A stretch of 64,000 bases of DNA from Mycolicibacter algericus DSM 45454 (GTDB lineage: Bacteria; Actinomycetota; Actinomycetes; Mycobacteriales; Mycobacteriaceae). The position numbers and the translations under genes are program-made. The stretch lies in NCBI RefSeq assembly GCF_002086455.1, contig NZ_MVHC01000011.1:48643-112642 (forward strand). Reading direction: 5' to 3'. This document shows positions 53,839 to 62,776 of the stretch, piece by piece. Position 1 is the first letter of the stretch; each line of letters starts with the position of its first letter. The notes under the pieces were generated by a model. The model did not search any database, was not told where the DNA came from, and saw only the letters and a program-made list of their open reading frames with translations.

Positions 53839-55101
53839 TCAGGAGCCGGACGGCTCCAACACCTCCACGCCGACGTAGGGCACCAGCGCCGCCGGCACCC
53901 GCACGCTGCCGTCGGGCTGCTGGTGGTTCTCCAGGATCGCCACCAGCCACCGGGTGGTGGCCAGCGTGCCGTTCAACGTCGCGGCCGTCTGCGGCTTGCC
54001 GTTGTCGTCGCGGTAGCGGGTGGCCAGCCGGCGCGCCTGGAACGTCGTGCAGTTCGACGTCGAGGTCAGCTCCCGGTAGGTGCCCTGCGACGGCACCCAG
54101 GCCTCGCAGTCGAACTTGCGCGCGGCCGACGAGCCGAGATCGCCCGCGGCGACGTCGATCACCCGGTAGGGCACCTCGATGCGGCCCAGCATCTCGCGCT
54201 GCCAGCCCAGCAACCGCTCATGTTCCGCCTCGGCCTCGGCGGGCCGGCAGTAGACGAACGCCTCGACCTTGTCGAATTGATGCACCCGGATGATGCCGCG
54301 GGTGTCCTTGCCGTAGCTGCCGGCCTCCCGGCGGAAACACGATGACCACCCCGCATAGCGCAGCGGCCCCCCGGACAGGTCCAGGATCTCGTCGGCGTGG
54401 TAGCCGGCCAGCGGCACCTCGGAGGTGCCGACCAGGTACAGCTCGTCGGCCTCGAGCCGGTACACCTCCTCGGCGTGCGCGCCGAGAAACCCGGTGCCCG
54501 ACATGATCTCGGGCCGCACTAGCGCAGGGGTGATCATCGGCGTGAATCCGTTCTCAACCGCCAGCCGCAGCGCCAACTGCAGCAGGCCCAGCTGCAGCAG
54601 CGCCCCGGCGCCGGTCAGGAAGTAGAACCGCGACCCGGAGACCTTGGCGCCGCGGCCCATGTCGATCACGCCCAGCAACTCGCCGAGCTCCAGATGGTCC
54701 CGAGGGTTCTCGATCGCCGGCGGCTCACCGACCACGTCGAGCACCGTGTAGTCGTCCACCCCGCCGGCGGGCACCCCGTCGATGACGACGTTGGGAATCG
54801 CCAGGTGCGCGTCGCGCAACGTCGCCTCCGCCTCGGCCTGGGCGGCTTCGGCGGCCTTGACCTGCTCGGCCAGCTCCTTGGCCCGGGCCAGCAGCACGGG
54901 ACGCTCCTCGGGCGACGCCGCGCCGACCGACCGGCTGGCCGCCTTCTGTTCGGCACGCATGGTGTCGGCCGCCGAGATCGCGGTGCGCCGAGCGGTGTCG
55001 GCAGCCAGCAGGGCATCCACCAGGGCCGGGTCCTCGCCGCGGCCCAGCTGGGAGCGGCGGACGCGGTCGGGGTCTTCACGCAGCAAGCTCAGGTCGATCA
55101 C
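53839..55101 (-). CDS. serS: Seryl-tRNA synthetase
   Basis: 420 residues. Charges tRNA-Ser (and supplies Ser for selenocysteine where present). An N-terminal coiled-coil arm for tRNA binding ([21 protein letters not shown]) precedes the class II core: [58 protein letters not shown] and the C-terminal [14 protein letters not shown] with [18 protein letters not shown] single housekeeping gene, consistent with Rv3834c in this neighbourhood. Confidence 0.96.
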   Translation of the reverse strand: MIDLSLLREDPDRVRRSQLGRGEDPALVDALLAADTARRTAISAADTMRAEQKAASRSVGAASPEERPVLLARAKELAEQVKAAEAAQAEAEATLRDAHLAIPNVVIDGVPAGGVDDYTVLDVVGEPPAIENPRDHLELGELLGVIDMGRGAKVSGSRFYFLTGAGALLQLGLLQLALRLAVENGFTPMITPALVRPEIMSGTGFLGAHAEEVYRLEADELYLVGTSEVPLAGYHADEILDLSGGPLRYAGWSSCFRREAGSYGKDTRGIIRVHQFDKVEAFVYCRPAEAEAEHERLLGWQREMLGRIEVPYRVIDVAAGDLGSSAARKFDCEAWVPSQGTYRELTSTSNCTTFQARRLATRYRDDNGKPQTAATLNGTLATTRWLVAILENHQQPDGSVRVPAALVPYVGVEVLEPSGS

Positions 55102-55184
55102 GGCGCAACCCTACAACCAGGCCCAGCCCGGTCAGCGGCATCACTTTCGCATCATTTGTCACGTGCTGGCGGCTGCCTGTCAGA

Positions 55185-56303
55185 ATGGACCGGATGTCGA
55201 AGGCAGCCGACCAGGAAAATCCACCCGCCAAGCGGGTGTCTTGGCTGCGCACGCTACATGCCGCCGCAACCCGCCGCACCCTGCTGTTGACCGCGCTGGG
55301 CGGGCTGCTGATCGCCGGGCTGGTCACCGTTGTTCCGGTACTGGGCGAGGGGCCCGGCGGGCTGCTCGGCCATCTGAGCGCCGAGCCGCCACCCGGTGCG
55401 GGCGGCAAGGGCCCCGGGCCCGGCCTGGGGATCGGTGTCGGAAAGGGCAACGAGGCGATCGACCGCGCGGTCGCCGGCGACTGCCTGAACTGGCCGGAGG
55501 ACGACCTGGACGGCGCGACGGTGGTCAGCTGTGCCGAGGAGCACAAGTTCGAGGTCGCCGGGCCGGTGGACATGAAGATGTTCCCCGGCGCCGAGTACGG
55601 CCCGGAGGCCCCGCCGCCGTCGACGGCCCGTATCGAGCAGATCACCCAGGAGCAGTGCGAGTCCTCGGTGCGCCGCTACCTCGGCGCGAAATTCGACCCG
55701 CACAGCAAGTTCGTCGCCAGCATGCTGTGGGCCGGCGAGCGGGCCTGGCGGCAGCATGGTGAGCGCCGAATGCTGTGCGGCCTGCAGCTTCCCGGCGTGG
55801 GTGGCCAACAGATCGCCTTCACCGGCAAGGTCGCCGACATCGACCAGTCCAAGGTCTGGCCGCCGGGCACCTGCCTGGGCATCGACCCGGCCACCAATCA
55901 GCCCAACGACGTTCCGGTGGACTGCGCCGCACCCCACACCAAAGAGGTCACCGGCACCGTCAATCTGGCGGAGCGGTTCCCCGACGCGCTGCCTCCCGAA
56001 CCCGAGCAGGACGCGTTCATCAAGGAGACCTGCACCCGGCTCACCGATGCCTACCTGGCGCCGGTGCAGCTGCGCGACACCACGCTGACGCTGACCTACG
56101 CCACCATCTCCCTGCCGAGCTGGTCGGCGGGCAGCCGCGAGGTGGCGTGCAGCCTCGGCGCCACGCTGGGCAACGGCGGCTGGGCGGCCCTGCTCAACAG
56201 TGCTCGCGGGCCGCTGCTGATCAACGGCCAGCCCCCGGTGCCGCCGCCGTCGATTCCCGCGGAGCGGCTGAACCAATTGCCCGCTGGTAGCCAGCCGCGG
56301 TGA
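55185..56303 (+). CDS. Septum-formation-domain membrane protein (Rv3835 relative)
   Basis: 372 residues; starts ATG 55185 or 55194. A cytosolic basic start, one membrane helix (RTLLLTALGGLLIAGLVTVV) and a Gly/Pro-rich linker lead to a double septum-formation-type domain: AGDCLNWPEDDLDGATVVSC with EEHKFEVAG, then PPGTCLGI and CAAPHTKEVTGTVN. Paired Cys residues probably form disulfides outside the membrane. The family is linked to cell division in actinobacteria but no activity is known. It overlaps the metallopeptidase-like gene by 4 bases. Confidence 0.85.
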   Translation: MDRMSKAADQENPPAKRVSWLRTLHAAATRRTLLLTALGGLLIAGLVTVVPVLGEGPGGLLGHLSAEPPPGAGGKGPGPGLGIGVGKGNEAIDRAVAGDCLNWPEDDLDGATVVSCAEEHKFEVAGPVDMKMFPGAEYGPEAPPPSTARIEQITQEQCESSVRRYLGAKFDPHSKFVASMLWAGERAWRQHGERRMLCGLQLPGVGGQQIAFTGKVADIDQSKVWPPGTCLGIDPATNQPNDVPVDCAAPHTKEVTGTVNLAERFPDALPPEPEQDAFIKETCTRLTDAYLAPVQLRDTTLTLTYATISLPSWSAGSREVACSLGATLGNGGWAALLNSARGPLLINGQPPVPPPSIPAERLNQLPAGSQPR

Positions 56304-56650
56304 GTGTGCAGATGGACCCGCGCCGGTTCGACGAACTCGTCTCCGACGCGCTGGACCTGATTCCCGCCCAACTGGCCGCCGCCTTCGACAATGTCGTCAT
56401 CCTGGTAGAGGGCCGCAACGACGAGGAGCCCGACCTGCTCGGGCTCTACGAAGGGGTGGCGCTGACCGAGCGGGACTCCAGTTACGCCGGGTCGCTGCCG
56501 GACACCATCACGATCTACCGCGACGCGCTGCTGGAGATGTGTGGCTCCGATGACGAGGTCGTCGAGGAGGTGCGGATCACCGTGATCCACGAGATCGCCC
56601 ACCACTTCGGCATCGACGACGACCGGCTGCACGAACTCGGCTGGGGTTGA
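56300..56650 (+). CDS. Zincin-like metallopeptidase family protein (Rv3836 relative)
   Basis: 116 residues from the GTG within the preceding stop (GTGA overlap). The metal motif is VIHEIAHHFGIDDDRL (HExxH with the following region typical of the DUF1025/zincin family). The N-terminus is helical (FDELVSDALDLIPAQLAAAF). Substrate unknown; translation is coupled to the septum-domain gene, suggesting envelope-related work. Confidence 0.85.
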   Translation: MSVQMDPRRFDELVSDALDLIPAQLAAAFDNVVILVEGRNDEEPDLLGLYEGVALTERDSSYAGSLPDTITIYRDALLEMCGSDDEVVEEVRITVIHEIAHHFGIDDDRLHELGWG

Positions 56651-56709
56651 AGGGCGCGGCCGCGGCGCGGCGGAACGATGCTGTCGGCAGGCAGTGCTAT
56701 GAACGACCC

Positions 56710-56898
56710 ATGGATGACCACTGCCGAGCCTGCCGGGCGGGGCTGGAGCACTGCCACGGCACGCTCATCCACCATGTGCTGTACACCGCCGAGTGCACCG
56801 AGGACGGCTGTCCCGGCGAGCTGATGGCGCATTCGTTCGCGCTCGACTGCGAGGCGGTCGGCTGCCGCTGCGCCGAGGTCTACGCGCTGGCGATTTAG
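56710..56898 (+). CDS. Small Cys-rich protein, function unknown
   Basis: 62 residues from the ATG at 56710. It contains eight Cys: C5, C8, C15, C29, C34, C47, C52 and C54, in CRAC, CHG, CTEDGC and CEAVGCRC contexts, plus several His. This points to a metal-binding (zinc-ribbon-like) mini-protein. No family is recognised. It follows the zincin gene by 59 bp with no strong ribosome binding site, so confidence is moderate; the conserved-looking Cys spacing is the main support. Confidence 0.6.
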   Translation: MDDHCRACRAGLEHCHGTLIHHVLYTAECTEDGCPGELMAHSFALDCEAVGCRCAEVYALAI

Positions 56899-56905
56899 CG
56901 CTGGT

Positions 56906-57595
56906 CTAGCCCATCGGGTCGGTGTCGGAGCGCAGCGCGTCGCCGACCGGGTCGGCATCGGGTTCGGGATAGAACGGCGGCGTCAGCGAGCCCCACTGCA
57001 CGCAACTCCACCGGCCGTCGGTGATCGGCGACAGCACCACCGCCTCGGCGTTGCCGAGGTGGTGGTCCAGCGCGAAGCTGCGGTCCACCCCCGCCAGTGT
57101 GGCGGCTGCCAGCCGGATCGCCGCGCCATGGCTGACCACGACGATGTCCCCGATCCAGTCGTCGTCGTCGAGGTAACGCATCCGCAGCTCGGTGACCACG
57201 GGCAGGTAGCGGTCCAGCACCTGCTCGGCGGTCTCGCCGCCGGGTAACGCGACGCTGGTCTCGCCGCAGTGCCACCGCTGATAGATCGCGTTGAACTCGG
57301 CGATCGCGTCGTCGTCGTTGCGGTTCTCCAGATGGCCGGCCTGCACCTCGTGAATGCCTTCGATGGCGCGGGCGGTCACGCCGAACGGTCCACTGACCTC
57401 CGCGGCGGTTTGGGCCGCGCGCACCGCCACCGAATGGGCGACCAACGCCGGACGGTGCAGACCGTTCCCGGCGAACGCCCGGGCCTGATCCCGGCCCAAC
57501 GGCGTCAGTTCGGACCCGGGCGGCCGGGTGTCAAGCCGACGGTCGACGTTGCCGTACGACTGACCGTGCCGCAGCAGCACCAGCCGGCCGCTCAT
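56906..57595 (-). CDS. Histidine phosphatase (phosphoglycerate-mutase family; Rv3837c relative)
   Basis: 229 residues from the ATG at 57595, which overlaps the pheA stop by 4 bases and has GGCGAGGAC upstream. The catalytic RHG motif is VLLRHGQSYGN and the second His lies in VVSHGAAIRL. Likely a broad phosphatase or mutase rather than the glycolytic enzyme; substrate unknown. It follows pheA in the same direction, and the two may be co-transcribed. Confidence 0.88.
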   Translation of the reverse strand: MSGRLVLLRHGQSYGNVDRRLDTRPPGSELTPLGRDQARAFAGNGLHRPALVAHSVAVRAAQTAAEVSGPFGVTARAIEGIHEVQAGHLENRNDDDAIAEFNAIYQRWHCGETSVALPGGETAEQVLDRYLPVVTELRMRYLDDDDWIGDIVVVSHGAAIRLAAATLAGVDRSFALDHHLGNAEAVVLSPITDGRWSCVQWGSLTPPFYPEPDADPVGDALRSDTDPMG

Positions 57596-58467
57596 GTCCT
57601 CGCCTCCACTCCGCCGCACGGCTCGGCGGGCCAGGAGCCCAGGTACCGCACGTCGGCGCAGCTGCCACGCAGCGCCTGCAGCGCGGCCTCGACGGCGGGA
57701 TCGTCGATGTGTCCCACAGCGTCCAGGAAGAACAGGTAGGTGCCCAGCTCGGTGCGCGTCGGGCGGGACTCGATCCGGGTCAGATCGATTCCGCGGCTGC
57801 CGAATTCGGTCAGCGCGGCCGCCAGGGCGCCCGGTGCGTTGTCCAGCCGCAGCACCACCGATGTCCGGTCGGCGCCGGTGCGCCGCGGCGGCGGCGCGGG
57901 CGCGCCCACCAGCACGAAGCGGGTCCGCGCGTTGGGTTCGTCGATGACACCGTCGGCCATCGTGACCAGCCCGCGCTGCTGCGCCGCCAGCGCGGTGCTC
58001 ACCCCGGCGTCTGCCTGTCCGTCGCGGACTTGTTGGGCGGCAGCCGCATTGGAGTTCGCCGGCACGACATGGGCCCGCGGGAGGTGCTCGGCCAGCCAGC
58101 GTCGCACCTGGGAGCCGGCCACCGGGTGGGCGGCCACCGTGCGGATGTCACCGGGCGCCCGCCCCGGCGCCACCACGATCGAGAACGCGACATCGAGGGT
58201 GGTTTCGGCGAAGATCTGCAGCGGCGAGCCGACCGCGAGGCCGTCCAGGGTGGGCGTCACACCGCCCTCGATCGAATTCTCGATCGGCACGCAGGCGTAC
58301 TCGGTGACGCCGGTACGCACGGCGTCCAGCGCGGCCGGGGTGGTCTCGGCCGGCACCGTTTGATGGTCTTGATGGCCACGGCCGGGAACCAATCCGGCGC
58401 CGGTCAACGCGAGCAGCGCCGCTTCGGTGAAGGTCCCCGCCGGGCCGAGATAGCTGATGCGGGTCAC
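57592..58467 (-). CDS. pheA: Prephenate dehydratase PheA
   Basis: 291 residues. Converts prephenate to phenylpyruvate in phenylalanine biosynthesis. The catalytic domain has YLGPAGTFTEAAL, VPIENSIEGGVTPTLDGL and the NARTRFVLVG motif with its Thr; the C-terminal ACT domain with NAPGALAAALTEFGSRGIDL and ESRPT binds phenylalanine for feedback control. Length and domain order match the M. tuberculosis enzyme Rv3838c. Confidence 0.94.
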   Translation of the reverse strand: MTRISYLGPAGTFTEAALLALTGAGLVPGRGHQDHQTVPAETTPAALDAVRTGVTEYACVPIENSIEGGVTPTLDGLAVGSPLQIFAETTLDVAFSIVVAPGRAPGDIRTVAAHPVAGSQVRRWLAEHLPRAHVVPANSNAAAAQQVRDGQADAGVSTALAAQQRGLVTMADGVIDEPNARTRFVLVGAPAPPPRRTGADRTSVVLRLDNAPGALAAALTEFGSRGIDLTRIESRPTRTELGTYLFFLDAVGHIDDPAVEAALQALRGSCADVRYLGSWPAEPCGGVEART

Positions 58468-58564
58468 CGCTCAACCCTATCGGCCGCGGCGGTTCGGGGC
58501 GGTCGCCCCGAGCGCGGCGTGGAGAAGGAATCCGCGAAACGGTTGCGCCGGACCCGACCGTTAA

Positions 58565-58583
58565 TTAAGTTAGGCTTACCTCA
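58565..58583 (+). promoter_or_regulatory. IdeR iron box upstream of the Rv3839 relative
   Basis: TTAAGTTAGGCTTACCTCA matches the 19-bp IdeR consensus TTAGGTTAGGCTAACCTAA at 16 positions. It lies 19 bp before the ATG at 58603, overlapping the likely promoter, so the gene should be repressed when iron is plentiful. This agrees with published IdeR control of Rv3839. Confidence 0.8.
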
Positions 58584-58602
58584 CTTACGGAAAGGGTGAT
58601 CG

Positions 58603-59421
58603 ATGGCCACCACCACAGCGGTAACCGTCCCGACGTCCGCGGAGCGGATCCGCAGCGCCTGTGTCCGGGGCCAGGCACTGCTTGCGATCGCCGACTCCAC
58701 CGACGCCGCGCCGGTCAACGCGCCGGTGTGCCAGCTGTTGCCGGACGGATCCATGGTGGTGGCGGTCCCCGTCGGCGATCCGGTCGCCGAGGCCGCCGGC
58801 ACCGGGGTGGCGGCGATGCTGGAGCTGACCGACCACGCACCGCTACGGCTGCGTGAACGGGTCCGCGCGCTGGCGTGGATCCGCGGCCGACTGCTGACGG
58901 TCCCCGAGTCCGAGATCCCCGCACTGCTCGACCGTATCGCCGCGGTCAACCCCAATCCAGCTCTGCTGCAGGTGATCTCCCCGCGTTCGACGGCCCGGCC
59001 GTCCGCGGTCGCGGCCCCCACGGACGTCAGCTACGCACTGCTGCGGCTCACGCCGGACTCGGCGGTGCTGGCCGATGCGACGGGCGCCGAGTCGGTCGCC
59101 GTCGATGAGCTGCTGGCCGCCCGCCCCGACCCGTTCTGCGCGATCGAGGCGCACTGGCTGCAGCACCTGGATTCGGCGCACCCCGAACTGCTAGCCCGGC
59201 TGGCCACCACCAAGTTGCCGCCGCAACTGCGCCGCGGGCGGCCCCGCCCCCTCGCGGTAGACCGCTATGGGATGTGGCTGCGGATCGAGGCCGCCGATGG
59301 TGACCACGACGTGCGGCTGAGCTTCCCGCGTCCGGTCGAGGACGTACTGAGCCTGAACCGGGCGGTGCGCGCATTGATGGGCTGCCCGTTCCTCAACGGA
59401 CTGCAGCCCCGTCGTCCGTAG
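58603..59421 (+). CDS. Iron-regulated DUF2470-type protein (Rv3839 relative)
   Basis: 272 residues from the ATG at 58603, with an AAAGGGTGATCG ribosome binding region. The N-terminal part is a split-barrel-like domain (PVCQLLPDGSMVVAVPVGD) and the C-terminal part carries DUF2470-type features (RLSFPRPVEDVLSLNRAVRAL, GMWLRIEAADGDHD). DUF2470/split-barrel proteins often bind heme or flavin; the iron box supports a role in iron or heme handling. No activity is proven. Confidence 0.82.
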   Translation: MATTTAVTVPTSAERIRSACVRGQALLAIADSTDAAPVNAPVCQLLPDGSMVVAVPVGDPVAEAAGTGVAAMLELTDHAPLRLRERVRALAWIRGRLLTVPESEIPALLDRIAAVNPNPALLQVISPRSTARPSAVAAPTDVSYALLRLTPDSAVLADATGAESVAVDELLAARPDPFCAIEAHWLQHLDSAHPELLARLATTKLPPQLRRGRPRPLAVDRYGMWLRIEAADGDHDVRLSFPRPVEDVLSLNRAVRALMGCPFLNGLQPRRP

Positions 59422-59439
59422 CGGTTATACCGTGTCGGG

Positions 59440-60192
59440 GTGACCGAGCCGGCGGACCAGCGACGCGCACTGCGCCTGGAGGTCGCCGTGGTGCTGGCGG
59501 TCACCTTCGGGCTCAGCGCCGTCACCGCGATCCTGCAGCTCACCGACGCGGTGCTGCGCGACCTCAGCGCCCAGCGGATCCCGCTGAACCCGCGCCGATC
59601 GTACTTCGACTTCATCGACTTCGGCCTCAACGCGGCCTGGGCCGCGCAGCTGTTCGCCTGGGGCGCCCTGGCGCTGTATCTGTTGTGGCGCAGCGGCTAC
59701 CGACCGGGGTGTATCGGGCTGGATCGGTTGCCCCGCCGCACCGATCTGGCCGGCGCCCTCGGACTGGCTGCCCTGATCGGGCTGCCCGGACTGGGCCTGT
59801 ATCTGCTGGCGCGGACGCTGGGTCTCAACGCCGATGTCGTCCCCGCGGCGGTCGACGACACCTGGTGGCGCGCCCCCATGCTGATCGTGATCGCCTTCGC
59901 CAACGGCTTCGCCGAAGAGGTGATCGTCGTCGGCTACCTGCTGACCCGGTTGCGGCAGCTGCGGGTGCCCCCGACCGTGGCGCTGGCCGGGTCGGCGCTA
60001 CTGCGCGGTGCCTATCACCTCTATCAGGGGTTCGGCGCGGGGCTGGGCAACGTCGCGATGGGTCTGGTGTTCGGCTACGCCTGGCAGCGCACCGGCCGGC
60101 TGTGGCCGCTGGTACTGGCCCACGGCCTGATCGACACCGTCGCCTTCGTCGGGTACTCGCTGTTCGCCGATCAGCTGGGCTGGCTGCGCTGA
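59440..60192 (+). CDS. CPBP-family intramembrane protease-like protein
   Basis: 250 residues with about seven helices. CPBP (Abi) motifs are partly present: the Glu pair at residues 159-160 in GFAEEVIVVGYLLTRL, then a LLRGAYHLYQGFGAGLGN His motif and a C-terminal AHGLIDTVAFVG. The Arg that often follows the Glu pair is replaced by Val, so protease activity is uncertain. It follows the iron-box gene by 18 bp and may share its transcript. Confidence 0.8.
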   Translation: MTEPADQRRALRLEVAVVLAVTFGLSAVTAILQLTDAVLRDLSAQRIPLNPRRSYFDFIDFGLNAAWAAQLFAWGALALYLLWRSGYRPGCIGLDRLPRRTDLAGALGLAALIGLPGLGLYLLARTLGLNADVVPAAVDDTWWRAPMLIVIAFANGFAEEVIVVGYLLTRLRQLRVPPTVALAGSALLRGAYHLYQGFGAGLGNVAMGLVFGYAWQRTGRLWPLVLAHGLIDTVAFVGYSLFADQLGWLR

Positions 60193-60231
60193 CGCCCCGC
60201 TCCCCGCCCCTCGCTCCCCGCCCTCCCATCG

Positions 60232-60287
60232 CGAGATTGCAACCATGCAGGGAATTCGCGGCTTTTTCCTCCATGGTTGCAATCTCG
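60232..60287. terminator. Perfect 16-bp inverted repeat between convergent genes
   Basis: CGAGATTGCAACCATG (60232-60247) and CATGGTTGCAATCTCG (60272-60287) are exact reverse complements around a 24-base loop. It lies between the convergent CPBP gene (stop 60192) and the GH5 gene (stop 60305), a bidirectional terminator position. Shares the CGAGATTGC core with the repeat at 38113-38172. Confidence 0.75.
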
Positions 60288-60304
60288 GCGGGGGAAGATG
60301 CCGG

Positions 60305-62641
60305 CTATGCCCCCGCGACGCGCGTCACCGTGACGGTGACGGTGCCGGCACCGGCGACCGATTCGATCACCAGCACCGGAGCATTGTCCTCCGACGCCAC
60401 CGTGCCGCCGGTGACGCTGACCTGGTAGCCGTTCGGGAACTGGATCTGCGGGATCGAGATCTGTGTCTCCGACCCGGCGCCGAAGCTGCCCGAGCCGTCG
60501 GCCATCGCCGTGGAGTAGCTGAACGAGAAGACGCCGTCTGCGAACGACCAGCTGTTCGGAACGCCGGCGATCACCTGCGGGTACGGCTGGGCCAGCGTCG
60601 CCACAACGGCCTCGTCGACGTTGTCCCCGGTCGGCGCCACGTTGGTGTTGTGCACCAGTGACCCCGCCTCGTTGGTGTAGCCCCAGTACAGCCACCCGAA
60701 CTTGTGCGGGTCGATCGAGTTCAGCTGACTGGCGATGGTGTCGAGGTTGCGGGTGGCGCCGAACTCGGTGACCATCCCCGGGACGTCGTAGCGGTCGATG
60801 TAGTGCTGGGCGCCGCTCATCATCATCCCGTCCCACAGCGAGCAGCCGAAGGAGCTGCCACCACCCAGGGCGTCGAAGATGCAGTAGTCGTGGAACGCGA
60901 ACACCGTGTTGTCGTCGTCGACCGGACCGATGTGGGTCACCGCGGTTGCGTTGCCGAACAGCACATTCGGCTCGTAGTACACCGTCGTGTTCGGGTCGAC
61001 CGACCGGATCGCCGAGGTCACCTGGTCGTAGAACGGGGTCAGCGTCTCGCGGTCGAAGTGCGCGTTGCCGAGGAAGCTGCCCAGCCACGGGGTGCCCGGC
61101 CACGGCTCGTTCATGATCTCGTAGCCGGCGACACCCGGGGTACCGCCCAGGTAGTCGGCGACGGTCTGCCACATCCGGGAATAGTGGTTCAGCAGCCCGA
61201 CGCCGTCCACTTTCTCGTTGGCCCAGAACGCATCCCAGGCCTGGTTCTGCGCGGGGTTGAGGGCGTAGCCGAACGGGAACGGTGCGCTGGTGTCGTTGTC
61301 GTCCGGGTTGAACATCGTCGCCCAGTCCGGTGCGCCGTTGCCGCCGATCTCCGAGCTGTAGAGATCCTGGTGCATGTCGAGGATGCTGACGATGCCGTGC
61401 GCCTTGAGGGTCTCGATGGTCTCCTTGACCGACTCCAGGTACTCCATGTCGTAGACCCCGGGCTGCGGTTCGATCTGCGCCCAGTAGATGCCCAGCCGCA
61501 CCGCGGTGAAGCCGTTGGCGGCCAGGTACGCCGCATCGTCGTCGTCGAAGCCGTTGCCGCCGGGTGAGAACGGCGGCGACTTATACACCTGGTTGACGCC
61601 CTGCAGGATGACCACCCGGCCGTCGTGGTCGACGATCCAGTTGCCGGCGGTGGCGAGTTCGGCCGGGCCCCGCTCCGGGGCGTCGTCCAGCGTGCCGAAG
61701 TTGCCGACCGCGCCGTGCGTGCCGAAAGCGCCGGCGAGGCCGCCGGCCCCGCCCAGGCCGGGCAGATCACCCGGACCGTGGTAGACGCCGTTGCCGGCGT
61801 CGCCGCCGTCGCCGCCGCCGCCGAACCAGATCGAGCCGTTGCCGCCGTCGCCACCGTTGCCGCCGATGTGGGTGCCGTCGCCACCGTCGCCACCGACCCC
61901 GCCGACGCCCAGCGCCCATCCCCTGCCCAGACCACCGTCGCCACCGCTACCGCCGATCAGCCCGTCGCCACCGGAGCCGCCGGCGCCGCCGACACCCATG
62001 TACCAGCCGCCGGCCCCGCCGACGCCCCCGGCTCCGCCCTCGCCACCGGAGCCACCGGAGCCACCGTTGCCGAAGAACCCGGCCGCGCCACCGGCACCAC
62101 CGACGCCGTTGACCTCGCTGTTGTCCCAGCCGGCCCCACCGTCACCGAACAACCAGCCGCCCGCTCCACCGGCGGCGGACTCCGCCGTGCCGGCCGTCCC
62201 GTCACCGATCATCAGGCCCAGCCCCAGCGCCCCGCTGAGCTGGTTCAGCCCGTCGACGACCGGCGCCATCCAGGAGCTGCCTACCAGGTCGTCGATACCG
62301 GTGTACAGCGGGGTGTAAACCCAGTCGTGCATCAACGCCGTGAGGTCCGGGGCGAACAGGCTCGGCTCCGCAGCTGCCGCGCCGGGCAGCACGCCATCGA
62401 AGTTCAGCTGCCCGAAGAACGCCTCCCACGACGCCGGGTCGAAGACCGCAGCCCAGTCCGTGCCGCCGGTGGCCTCATCGAGGAACGGCGCCCATGCCAG
62501 CTCGAACACGTCGTCGAAGCTGTCGGCGGCGGCCGCCGGCGCCGCGGCCAGCGGTGTCACGCCGAACGCCAGAAACGCCGCCACCGCCGCACCCAGACCG
62601 ACAACACCACGGTTTAGCCTCCGACTGGGCGCACGAGTCAT
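60305..62641 (-). CDS. Secreted PGRS-like glycine-rich protein with GH5 glycosidase domain
   Basis: 778 residues from the ATG at 62641, with GGAAAGAGG upstream. A signal peptide (RGVVGLGAAVAAFLAFGVTPLAAAPAAAAD) comes first, then a helical N-terminal region to about residue 145 and a glycine-rich PGRS-like region about 147-315 (GGAGGAAGFFGNGGSGGSGG). The GH5-type catalytic domain about 330-680 carries IVSILDMHQDLYSSEIGG, the acid/base Glu512 in EIMNEPWPGT and the nucleophile Glu626 in VTEFGATRN. A C-terminal beta-sandwich follows. It resembles endoglycoceramidase/cellulase members of GH5. PGRS regions normally follow a PE domain; here a signal peptide replaces it. Confidence 0.85.
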   Translation of the reverse strand: MTRAPSRRLNRGVVGLGAAVAAFLAFGVTPLAAAPAAAADSFDDVFELAWAPFLDEATGGTDWAAVFDPASWEAFFGQLNFDGVLPGAAAAEPSLFAPDLTALMHDWVYTPLYTGIDDLVGSSWMAPVVDGLNQLSGALGLGLMIGDGTAGTAESAAGGAGGWLFGDGGAGWDNSEVNGVGGAGGAAGFFGNGGSGGSGGEGGAGGVGGAGGWYMGVGGAGGSGGDGLIGGSGGDGGLGRGWALGVGGVGGDGGDGTHIGGNGGDGGNGSIWFGGGGDGGDAGNGVYHGPGDLPGLGGAGGLAGAFGTHGAVGNFGTLDDAPERGPAELATAGNWIVDHDGRVVILQGVNQVYKSPPFSPGGNGFDDDDAAYLAANGFTAVRLGIYWAQIEPQPGVYDMEYLESVKETIETLKAHGIVSILDMHQDLYSSEIGGNGAPDWATMFNPDDNDTSAPFPFGYALNPAQNQAWDAFWANEKVDGVGLLNHYSRMWQTVADYLGGTPGVAGYEIMNEPWPGTPWLGSFLGNAHFDRETLTPFYDQVTSAIRSVDPNTTVYYEPNVLFGNATAVTHIGPVDDDNTVFAFHDYCIFDALGGGSSFGCSLWDGMMMSGAQHYIDRYDVPGMVTEFGATRNLDTIASQLNSIDPHKFGWLYWGYTNEAGSLVHNTNVAPTGDNVDEAVVATLAQPYPQVIAGVPNSWSFADGVFSFSYSTAMADGSGSFGAGSETQISIPQIQFPNGYQVSVTGGTVASEDNAPVLVIESVAGAGTVTVTVTRVAGA

Positions 62642-62776
62642 CGTGGGTAGACCTCTTTCCGCGACAGTGGCCGAACTGGCGCGTTCAACATAACAAGTTG
62701 ATGGGAATACCGCTAACGTCACCTGAGAAAATGTGAGGTCCGGGTTTGGGTGCGACGTACCGGGTTTGGTTGCGAC

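Noticed and set aside
61700..62200. Glycine-rich repeats in the GH5 gene considered as a separate PE_PGRS gene
   Set aside because: They are in the same frame as the signal peptide and the GH5 domain; no PE domain is present.
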